From Gp6-AA40 sp036742665 (lineage in GTDB: Bacteria; Acidobacteriota; Vicinamibacteria; Vicinamibacterales; UBA2999): 64,000 nt of DNA. Each line of letters starts with the position of its first letter. The first letter of the stretch is position 1. The position numbers and the translations under genes are program-made. Under the pieces are notes generated by a model. It worked only from the letters and a program-made list of their open reading frames with translations. It did not search any database and had not been told where the DNA came from. The stretch is taken from NCBI GenBank assembly GCA_036742665.1, contig DAINQP010000001.1:1-64000 (forward strand), in the 5' to 3' direction. Positions 48,771 through 55,412 of this stretch are shown here, piece after piece.

Positions 48771-50168
48771 ATGCCCAAGGTCAACGATTTCCGCTCGATC
48801 GTGCAGGGAGTCGAACAAGCTGAAGCGCATGGTGACCATGTCACGGCCGAACGGCTGTTACGCCAAGCGCTTGCTCTGCAGGAGGCGACCGTCGGCCCGA
48901 ATCATCCGGACGTCGCCAACATCCTCAACAACCTGGCGATTGTCTGCGAACTCAACGGCAAGCTGACCGACGCAGAGGCGTGCTACCGGCGCGCCTACGC
49001 TATTGCCACGTCGAGCTTGCCCGCCAACGATCCGTTCGTCACGACGAGCCTGGAGAACCTCGAGCAGTTTTGTATGGCCCGCGGCGTCGCCTTGAAGGAG
49101 ACGCCGCCAGTCGCTTCGTCGCCTGCGCCAACGGCGTTGTTTGCGCCGGCACCATCTGCCTCATCGGTGCCACTCCCGTCGGCTTCATCGGTGCCGCCAC
49201 CGTCGGCTTCATCGGTGCCGCCACCGGCCGCTTCATCGATGCCGCGACCGACGGCTTCATCGGCGCCGCCGCCACGGCCTACCGCACCACCATCCGGCGC
49301 AGGGCCACCGAAGCCCACCGCGCCGAGAGCCGCCGCGCCGCCGCGACCGGCACCGCCACCGTCGCTTGACGACTTTCCATTGCGCTCGTCATCCGCGATA
49401 CCGGTAACACCGCGAACGCTCGGCGCGCCAGCGGCGACTCGTGAGCCGTCACGCGTACCAGCCATCGCAGCCACGCTCGCGGTGCTATTTCTGCTGCTCG
49501 TCGCCGGATGGTACGTGCTCAATTCGAATCGGTCACGGGAACGCACCGCGTCAACGACCGCGCCGTCGACAAGTGCGCCGCCGCTGCCATCAACAGGTGC
49601 GGTACCACCAGCTGCGTCATCGCAAGCGCCACCGCCTGCATCATCGCAGGCGCCACCGCCTGCGTCATCGCAGGCGCCACCGCCTGCGCCGGCAGGATCC
49701 GCACCACAGCCCCAGCCCGCGCCCGCCGAAACAGCAGCCGCGGCTCCGGTGTCCGAGCCCGTCGCGCCGCCGCCATCGCCGGCGCCGGCGGATCCCGAAC
49801 CCGCCGCTCGCGAACGCCCGGCCGCAACGACTCGCAAATCACCGACCACGGTATTGACTGCCGAAGTGTGCCGAAGCCTGACCCGGACCGGCGCGTGGAC
49901 CTGCGCCCCCGCGACCGGCGCGCAAGATCCCGGCGTCATGTACTTCTACACGCGCGTCGCGTCGCCACGCGACACCACCATTGAGCATCGCTGGTACCGT
50001 GACGAGAGACTCGAGCAGACGGTCCCGCTTCGCATCCGCGCGAATCCGAGCGGCTTCCGTACCTACAGCCAGACTCGCATCAGCGCCAACCGCGCAGGTA
50101 AATGGAAGGTCGAGGTGCGATCGCAGGACGGCGAACTGCTCGACGAGAAGACCTTCGCCGTTCGCTGA
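48771..50168 (+). CDS. TPR-plus-DUF2914 protein with long Pro/Ser-rich linker
   Basis: The 465-residue protein has an N-terminal TPR region (FRSIVQGVEQAEAHGDHVTAER and NHPDVANILNNLAIVCELNG, cited in parts, about 8-85). A Pro/Ala/Ser-rich linker follows, then a single membrane helix (PAIAATLAVLFLLLVAGWYV near 232-252). A second Pro-rich linker is followed by a DUF2914 domain (about 360-465: SLTRTGAWTCAP, MYFYTRVASPRDTTIEHRWY, RAGKWKVEVRSQDG). It is therefore a membrane protein with the TPR inside and DUF2914 outside. Both linkers contain 24-nt tandem repeats. ATG at 48771 is chosen; ATG at 48744 is possible. It diverges from the sigma-54 regulator by about 30 nt. Confidence 0.8.
   Translation: MPKVNDFRSIVQGVEQAEAHGDHVTAERLLRQALALQEATVGPNHPDVANILNNLAIVCELNGKLTDAEACYRRAYAIATSSLPANDPFVTTSLENLEQFCMARGVALKETPPVASSPAPTALFAPAPSASSVPLPSASSVPPPSASSVPPPAASSMPRPTASSAPPPRPTAPPSGAGPPKPTAPRAAAPPRPAPPPSLDDFPLRSSSAIPVTPRTLGAPAATREPSRVPAIAATLAVLFLLLVAGWYVLNSNRSRERTASTTAPSTSAPPLPSTGAVPPAASSQAPPPASSQAPPPASSQAPPPAPAGSAPQPQPAPAETAAAAPVSEPVAPPPSPAPADPEPAARERPAATTRKSPTTVLTAEVCRSLTRTGAWTCAPATGAQDPGVMYFYTRVASPRDTTIEHRWYRDERLEQTVPLRIRANPSGFRTYSQTRISANRAGKWKVEVRSQDGELLDEKTFAVR
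49148..49270. repeat. 24-nt tandem repeat in a linker (about 5 units)
   Basis: The unit TCGGCTTCATCGGTGCCGCC (first 20 of 24 bases) is repeated about five times with small differences, encoding PSASSVPP-like octapeptides. The number of copies could vary between strains. The frame is preserved because the unit is a multiple of three. Confidence 0.75.
49611..49690. repeat. 24-nt tandem repeat in a second linker (about 3 units)
   Basis: The unit GCGTCATCGCAGGCGCCACC (first 20 of 24 bases) is repeated about three times, encoding ASSQAPPP. It differs in sequence from the repeat at 49148-49270 but has the same unit length, so two separate repeat expansions happened in one gene. Confidence 0.75.
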
Positions 50169-50169
50169 C

Positions 50170-51039
50170 CTACGGCACTTTGTCGAGGCCTTCGGTCAAT
50201 TCGATGTACGTTCCCCACGGATCGGTGATGAACGCAATCGAAATCCCCAGCGCCGGGACCGGCGTGTAGGGTCGATCCAGCTTGATGCCCTGTGCCTCGA
50301 GCTTCTTGACGAACGCTTCGAGACCCTTCACTTCAAAGCCGATGTGATCGATCACGCGTCCGCGGGTGCCGGCGACCGGTGTCGATGATGGCGAGATGCT
50401 AAGCCCAATGCCGGGCAAATCCGATCCGATGATGCCGTTGGTCGCCGCGGCGCGCGACTTCGAGCCAAACGTCTTCACGTACCACGCCTGCACGTCCTCG
50501 GGTTTCTGGCTGAAGAAGTGCACGTGGTGACTGACGATGGGCATTGTCTGTTTCTTGATCTCGACGATCTCGACCTTGATGTCGTCGGGACCAATGACGT
50601 ACGCGATGCCCGACACATCGCCGCCGCTCGTGAGACCGATGTCGTCCTGGACCTTCACCGTCGGTGGCGCCTCGGACGCGGTAATCATCTTGTAGCCGCC
50701 GGCCTTCAGCTTGTCGACGGTCTGCCGCAGGTTGGGAACGGAGAAGCCGATGTGATTCACCGTGCTCCCCCGGCTCCCAGCTGTCGGCATCCCCGGGTTC
50801 ATGAACAGCAGCGCGTTCGGGAACTTGACGATCTCCCGATTCTGCGTGCCGATCGTGATGGCCGTACCACCAAGCGTATCGACCCAGAACTTCTTGTGAT
50901 CGGCAACGTTGGTGACCACAAGGTGGTGATGGCCATATACGATCGGCCCGTCCTTGGCCGCGAGCAGCTGCGCGTGAGCGCGCGGAGCCGGCGCGAGCAC
51001 CAGAATGCCGACGGCAAACAGAGTACGCATGCGATTCAT
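50170..51039 (-). CDS. Secreted tandem VOC (glyoxalase-like) protein
   Basis: The 289-residue protein has a signal peptide (MRTLFAVGILVLAPAPRAHA) and two VOC-type modules. Module 1 has YGHHHLVVTNVADHKKFWVD and VNHIGFSVPNLRQTVDKLKA. Module 2 has VSHHVHFFSQKPEDVQAWYV and VIDHIGFEVKGLEAFVKKLE. Metal-binding His and Glu residues may come from HHH, NHIGF, HHVHF and YIELTEG. Exported VOC proteins are common in Acidobacteria, but their substrates are unknown. Its stop lies 2 nt from the convergent TPR/DUF2914 gene. AGAGG 6 nt upstream supports the ATG at 51039. Confidence 0.85.
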   Translation of the reverse strand: MNRMRTLFAVGILVLAPAPRAHAQLLAAKDGPIVYGHHHLVVTNVADHKKFWVDTLGGTAITIGTQNREIVKFPNALLFMNPGMPTAGSRGSTVNHIGFSVPNLRQTVDKLKAGGYKMITASEAPPTVKVQDDIGLTSGGDVSGIAYVIGPDDIKVEIVEIKKQTMPIVSHHVHFFSQKPEDVQAWYVKTFGSKSRAAATNGIIGSDLPGIGLSISPSSTPVAGTRGRVIDHIGFEVKGLEAFVKKLEAQGIKLDRPYTPVPALGISIAFITDPWGTYIELTEGLDKVP

Positions 51040-51050
51040 GAAGACCTCTG

Positions 51051-51074
51051 AAGGCGGGTCTGAAGACCCGCCTT
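51051..51074. repeat. AGGCGGGTC hairpin repeat (copy 1)
   Basis: AAGGCGGGTC, loop TGAA and GACCCGCCTT form a 10-bp perfect stem upstream of the VOC gene. A second copy at 58302-58323 has a different but still complementary stem (AGGCGAGTC with GACTCGCCT). The tetraloop TTCA (opposite strand) matches the GTAGTGTCC family. Confidence 0.75.
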
Positions 51075-51078
51075 TCGG

Positions 51079-51753
51079 TTAATTCGCGGCGAAGCAGTAC
51101 AGGTATCCGTTGCCACCCGTGGCGACGAGATTCGCCTGCGAGCACCCGCGCGACGGATGCGCATTGTTCCATGACGAGCCCGTGGCACCACGGCCCATGC
51201 GATCAACGTGGCCGAGTTGTGCCGCGCCCATGCCGTCGGTGGCGGCCGTCCAATTCGAGCACGTTGCCGGGCTGCCGTCAGCGGCCATCGCCAGCGTGCC
51301 ATCGGACTGCGAACCAGTCAGGATGTCGTGCTGGTTCGGTGTGTCGCCGACGCCGTTGACGACGGTCCCCTTCTCGGTCAGCGCCGTGTCCTTCTTCAGG
51401 TTGTTGTTGTCGGAGTGCAGGTCCTCCACGCTCTTGGCGATGACCACACCCTTCACGTTCATCCACGGTCCCTTGCCGATCCGATCCTTCGCGTTAACGG
51501 CCGGCTGTCCCGCCGCCGCCGCAGCGCTGATGTACGCGCGCCACATGCGGTTGCCCGCACCAGCGGCAGCGGCCAGGTTCTGACAGATCTTGTCCGCGCC
51601 AGCGACGCCGCCGAGATTCGCGCCGTTGCCTGACCCCGCGCTGGTGACAAAGAACGACATCTGATTCTGCTGCGCCGACACGTGGAACGACGCAACCGCG
51701 GTCAGCGTCATGACCACGACGGCAACGGCCAACCACTGAATTCGTGTACTCAT
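51079..51753 (-). CDS. Secreted lectin-like protein
   Basis: The 224-residue protein has a signal peptide (WLAVAVVVMTLTAVASFHVSA). A lectin-like module follows: SAGSGNGANLGGVAGADKIC, then AGAGNRMWRAYISAAAA, with ILTGSQSDGTLAMAADG and the late ATCSNWT, RGCSQANLVATGG and YLYCFAAN, suggesting two disulfides. This resembles C-type-lectin/collagen-XV-type domains of secreted bacterial proteins (DUF1554-like). The ligand is unknown. GGAG 8 nt upstream decides ATG 51753 over the longer frame. Confidence 0.7.
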   Translation of the reverse strand: MSTRIQWLAVAVVVMTLTAVASFHVSAQQNQMSFFVTSAGSGNGANLGGVAGADKICQNLAAAAGAGNRMWRAYISAAAAAGQPAVNAKDRIGKGPWMNVKGVVIAKSVEDLHSDNNNLKKDTALTEKGTVVNGVGDTPNQHDILTGSQSDGTLAMAADGSPATCSNWTAATDGMGAAQLGHVDRMGRGATGSSWNNAHPSRGCSQANLVATGGNGYLYCFAAN

Positions 51754-51814
51754 TTGGATACTCCTGGCTAAGACCGCTATGCGCCTCATCTCGTGACTTG
51801 TGGTGGCGGCCGCC

Positions 51815-51857
51815 GCATAGCGGTCCTCGGCGCGCGAAGCGCGCCAAGAGATACTGG
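51815..51857. repeat. Hairpin repeat with CGCGC-GAA-GCGCG core (copy 2)
   Basis: The stem is GGCGCGC (51829-51835), loop GAA and GCGCGCC (51839-51845). It is flanked by CCGCATAGCGGTCCT and by GATACTGG. It shares most positions with the reverse complement of 3708-3752. It lies between the lectin-like and sugar-dehydrogenase genes. Confidence 0.65.
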
Positions 51858-51880
51858 CAGCCAGCCACGGGCTCTGACAA

Positions 51881-53110
51881 TCACGGAGTAGTGGCCGTGG
51901 CTGGCTCGAGCCTCAACAGCGCCCCATCATCTTCATCCGTGACGACGTAGATTAGGCCGTCAGGACCCTGCCGCACGTCGCGAATTCGCTGATGCAGTTC
52001 GGTCAGCAGCGTTTCGCGGCGCAACTCCTCCATCTTGTCGGTGATCACCACACGCTCGAGGCCGCCGGTGCGCGGCACCTCTCCGCGGCGCGCGCTGCCG
52101 ACGAACAGATTCCCTTTCCAGGACGGAAACCGATCGCCGGTGTAGACCATCATTCCGGTCGGCGCGATCGACGGAATCCACAATATGAGCGGCTGCTCAA
52201 TGCCCGGTGCAAGTGGCGACTCAGACCAGCGCGGTCCTTCGTACGTGCGACCGTAACTCCACTTCGGCCATCCGTAATTGCGGCCAGGCAGGATCACGTT
52301 GACCTCGTCGCCGCCATTCGGACCGTGCTCCGCAGTCAGCACCATACCCGTGATCGGATGAATCGTCAGGCCGAGCTGATCGCGATGGCCCATCGAGAAC
52401 ACTTCCGGCCGGTATCCCGCTTTCCCAACAAACGGATTGTCCGGAGGCACCGTCCCGTCGTCACGCAAGCGCAGCACCTTGCCATACACGGAGTTGGTGT
52501 CTTGCGCCTGCTCGCCGAACGGCGCACCGGTCGTGATGTAGACAAACCCGTCAGGGCCGAACGCGAGCCGCGAACCGCTCGCGCCGTTGTTCCAGTTGCC
52601 AACGAAGAGATCCTGAACGTTCGTAAGGGCCTTGCCGTCGAACGTGCCGCGTGCGAGCACGATCGCGCTTTGGCGCTGCTGCGGGTTCGTCGGGCTGACG
52701 TCTCCAGCCTTGTTGTAGGTAAAGTAGATCAACCCGTTGGTTGCGAACTTCGGGTGCAGCGCGATCTCGTGGAGACCGCCGGTCCGGAAGGTCGGCATCT
52801 GCGGAAGGCCAGCCACGGGGTCCGCATTCAGCTTGGGATGGGCGCCCGTTGCGTCGTGGACGACGCGCAGCCGCACGCCCCGCTCGGTCACGAGCGCATC
52901 ACCATTCGGCAGAAACGCCAGGCTGAACGGATGCGCCAGTCCTCTGGCGACGATCGTGACCTTCAGCCGATGCTGCTCGGCCGTATCGAAGGAGTATGGT
53001 CCGGCAGTCAGCGTGACCGGGACGATGCCGATCTGCGGCTGGCCCTGCTGGGCGACGAGGATCGCTGAGACAGCGGTGAGCATCACCGCACCGACAAAAG
53101 AACGCGTCAT
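51881..53110 (-). CDS. PQQ-dependent sugar dehydrogenase (second copy)
   Basis: The 409-residue periplasmic quinoprotein is of the soluble aldose dehydrogenase family. The signal peptide is FVGAVMLTAVSAILVAQQ. Motifs include HPFSLAFLPNGDALVTERGV, LHEIALHPKFATNGLIYFTY, RLAFGPDGFVYITTG, GTVPPDNPFVGKAGYRPEVF, SMGHRDQLGLTIHPITG and GPNGGDEVNVILPGRNYGWP. The C-terminal RIRDVRQGPDGLIYVVTDED is present. It is homologous to the gene at 17224-18609, and the two differ in N-terminal linker and in loops, suggesting different substrates. ATG at 53110 gives the signal peptide directly. Confidence 0.92.
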   Translation of the reverse strand: MTRSFVGAVMLTAVSAILVAQQGQPQIGIVPVTLTAGPYSFDTAEQHRLKVTIVARGLAHPFSLAFLPNGDALVTERGVRLRVVHDATGAHPKLNADPVAGLPQMPTFRTGGLHEIALHPKFATNGLIYFTYNKAGDVSPTNPQQRQSAIVLARGTFDGKALTNVQDLFVGNWNNGASGSRLAFGPDGFVYITTGAPFGEQAQDTNSVYGKVLRLRDDGTVPPDNPFVGKAGYRPEVFSMGHRDQLGLTIHPITGMVLTAEHGPNGGDEVNVILPGRNYGWPKWSYGRTYEGPRWSESPLAPGIEQPLILWIPSIAPTGMMVYTGDRFPSWKGNLFVGSARRGEVPRTGGLERVVITDKMEELRRETLLTELHQRIRDVRQGPDGLIYVVTDEDDGALLRLEPATATTP

Positions 53111-53165
53111 ATAGAAGGGCGATTCTATCGCCTGTGCACGCCGCCTCCAACCGCCTCCGCCAAGG

Positions 53166-53184
53166 CTACGGCGGTCCGCCGTAG
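53166..53184. repeat. Palindrome CTACGGC...GCCGTAG
   Basis: The 19-bp near-palindrome CTACGGCGGTCCGCCGTAG has 7-bp arms and a 5-nt loop. It lies between the divergent sugar-dehydrogenase and ABC-exporter genes. The family is not otherwise seen clearly in this window. It may be a REP-type repeat or an operator. Confidence 0.45.
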
Positions 53185-53265
53185 ATTGACGCGAAGGCGG
53201 AAGAACAGGACCCGGACTACGCCGACCGTGCCGGATAATATCGACATTCGTCCGCCTGCCACTGC

Positions 53266-55212
53266 ATGAACAAGCCGACCGACCGACGTGGCCGTCACGC
53301 GCGCTCGTCACGACAGCGTTACAAGCACTTCGTTCGCGACTACCGCGACCGCCGGCTCGATCACCGCACGGACGAAGCCAGCGGCAAGCGGCCGATGGCG
53401 GAAGGCGGGAGGGCTGCGAGCGGCCAGACCGTAGAGGAGAAGCCGCCGCTCCTGGGCGGCAAACGGCGCGAGTACATCCGCGAGTATCTGCGCTGGCTCC
53501 GGCTCTTCGCGCTCGCGCTCATCGGCACCGGGCTGCAGATGGTCGAGCCGCTGTTCATGCGGTTCATCATCGACCGCGTCCTGCTGAACACCGCACTTGA
53601 TACCGCGACGCGGCTGAATCGTCTCAACCTGGCCGGCGTCACGTTCCTCGCGGTCATCATCCTCGCGTCGCTCGTCGGCATCATGCGCGACTACCGCCAG
53701 CGGCTGCTCAATACCCAGGTGATGCTGTCGCTGCGGCGCTCGCTGTTCGACCGGCTGCTGCATCTGCCGCTGCCCAGGCTGTGGGACATGAAGACCGGCG
53801 GCATCCTCTCACGCCTCACCGGCGACGTGGACACCACGACCGGCCTGCTGCAAGGCGCCATCGTCTCGCCAACGATCTCGTTCATCCGGTTGTTCATTGC
53901 GATCGGTGTGCTGCTGGCCTTGAACTGGCGGCTGGCGATCATGGCGATGCTGGTGATCCCCGCCGCGATGATCATCAGCTTCGTCTTCGCGCGGCGCATC
54001 CGGCCGATCTATCGAGCCGTCCGCAAGGACGTCGAGGAGATCGACGGCCGCGTCGGCGAAACCTTCTCGGGTATTCGCGTCGTGCGAGCGTTCGGGCGCG
54101 AGAAACGCGAGCTGCTCGACTACATGCGCGGCCGGCACACGGTGCTGCGCAAGGAGCTGTTCGCGCAACGCCGCGAGCTGTTCCTGTGGGCGGGCTGGAG
54201 CCTGCTCGTCTCGTCGGTCAACGTTGTCATCACATGGTTCGGCGGCTATCTGAACATCGTCGCGAGCGCCTCGATCGGCGACCTCATGGCGTTCCAGTGG
54301 TACATGTTCCTGCTCCTCAACCCGGTCTGGAGCATCGTCAATTCGTTTTCCGAACTGCAGCGATCACTGGCCGCGATGGAACGGGTGTTCGAGGTACTGT
54401 CGATGCCGGCAGACAAACCCGATCGGCCCGATGCACAGCTGGCCCCGCGCGTGGTCGATGAGATCGCGCTGGAGCATGTCGAGTTCGAATACCGCGAGGG
54501 ACGGCCGGTCATCCGCGATTTCAACATCACGGTGCCAGGCGGTTCCGTCGTCGCGCTCGTGGGACGAAGCGGCGCGGGCAAGACGACGGTCACCGACCTG
54601 GTGGCGCGCTTCCACGATCCGACCAAGGGGCGGATTCTGGTGAACGGCTTGGACATCCGCAACTTCAGACTGGCGTCGTACCGCAGCCTGCTCGCAATCG
54701 TGCAGCAGGACGTGTTCCTGTTCGACGGGTCGGCGCGCGACAACATCGCGTATGGCCGCCACAACGCGAGCGCTGCGGAGGTTGAGGACGCGGCACGGCG
54801 CGCCAACGCGCATGAGTTCATCGAGAAGCTGCCCGAGGGTTACGATACCTTCGTCGGCGAGCGAGGCGTGAAGCTGTCCGGCGGCCAGCAGCAGCGACTG
54901 GCAATCGCGCGCGCGATTCTCGCGTCGCCGCAAATCCTCATCCTCGACGAAGCCACCAGCAACTTGGACACCGAGAGCGAGCAACTCATTCAGGCGTCAA
55001 TGGCGGAACTGCTTGCCGGCCGCACAACATTCGTCATCGCACATCGCCTCTCGACCGTGCGCCGCGCGAATCTGATCCTGCTCATGGAAGACGGCCGCAT
55101 CATCGAGCGCGGGACGCACGAGGAACTCATGGCGGCGCGAGCGATGTATTACGAGATGGTGTTGAGGCAGGCCGAGTCGGCGGGCGAGAGCGTCGAGGCG
55201 ATGCTCAGGTAG
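53266..55212 (+). CDS. ABC exporter (MsbA-like half transporter)
   Basis: The 648-residue protein has a basic N-terminal extension of about 60 residues. Six membrane helices follow, about 80-370, starting LRLFALALIGTGLQMVEPLF. The nucleotide-binding domain starts near 400: Walker A GRSGAGKTT near 436, Q-loop QQDVF, signature LSGGQQQR, Walker B LILDEATSNLD and H-loop AHRLSTVRR. It works as a homo- or heterodimer that flips lipids or exports drugs, and the substrate cannot be assigned. The order of membrane and ATPase domains is that of MsbA/McjD exporters. It is unlinked to accessory export genes. Confidence 0.93.
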   Translation: MNKPTDRRGRHARSSRQRYKHFVRDYRDRRLDHRTDEASGKRPMAEGGRAASGQTVEEKPPLLGGKRREYIREYLRWLRLFALALIGTGLQMVEPLFMRFIIDRVLLNTALDTATRLNRLNLAGVTFLAVIILASLVGIMRDYRQRLLNTQVMLSLRRSLFDRLLHLPLPRLWDMKTGGILSRLTGDVDTTTGLLQGAIVSPTISFIRLFIAIGVLLALNWRLAIMAMLVIPAAMIISFVFARRIRPIYRAVRKDVEEIDGRVGETFSGIRVVRAFGREKRELLDYMRGRHTVLRKELFAQRRELFLWAGWSLLVSSVNVVITWFGGYLNIVASASIGDLMAFQWYMFLLLNPVWSIVNSFSELQRSLAAMERVFEVLSMPADKPDRPDAQLAPRVVDEIALEHVEFEYREGRPVIRDFNITVPGGSVVALVGRSGAGKTTVTDLVARFHDPTKGRILVNGLDIRNFRLASYRSLLAIVQQDVFLFDGSARDNIAYGRHNASAAEVEDAARRANAHEFIEKLPEGYDTFVGERGVKLSGGQQQRLAIARAILASPQILILDEATSNLDTESEQLIQASMAELLAGRTTFVIAHRLSTVRRANLILLMEDGRIIERGTHEELMAARAMYYEMVLRQAESAGESVEAMLR

Positions 55213-55227
55213 TCACATATTTCACCG

Positions 55228-55290
55228 ACTTCACATGCCACGCGTGCCTACGACACACGGCGGCACCGAGGCACCGAGGTGAGAACGATC
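55228..55290. repeat. CGAGGCACCGAGG repeat (copy 1)
   Basis: The segment CTTCACATGC...ACGACACACGGCGGCACCGAGGCACCGAGG is matched in inverse orientation at 61213-61272 (quoted here only in parts). It lies in the space between the convergent ABC exporter and uvrA genes. An inverted GCCTCCGC/GCGGAGGC pair at 55307-55330 follows. The function is unknown. Confidence 0.6.
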
Positions 55291-55390
55291 ATCCTCGCGT
55301 GACTATGCCTCCGCACGATACGCGGAGGCGCGAAGACGCCGAGCAATCGAACGAGCAGCCGTGGGCAGTCCCACGGCGATCCATTCAACG

Positions 55391-55412
55391 CCCGCCTGAA
55401 GGCGGACACTAC
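55391..55412. repeat. GTAGTGTCC hairpin repeat next to the uvrA stop
   Basis: The stem CCGCC, loop TGAA, GGCGG is followed by ACACTAC. The last bases contain the uvrA stop codon (minus strand). It is one of five members of this family in the window. Confidence 0.7.
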
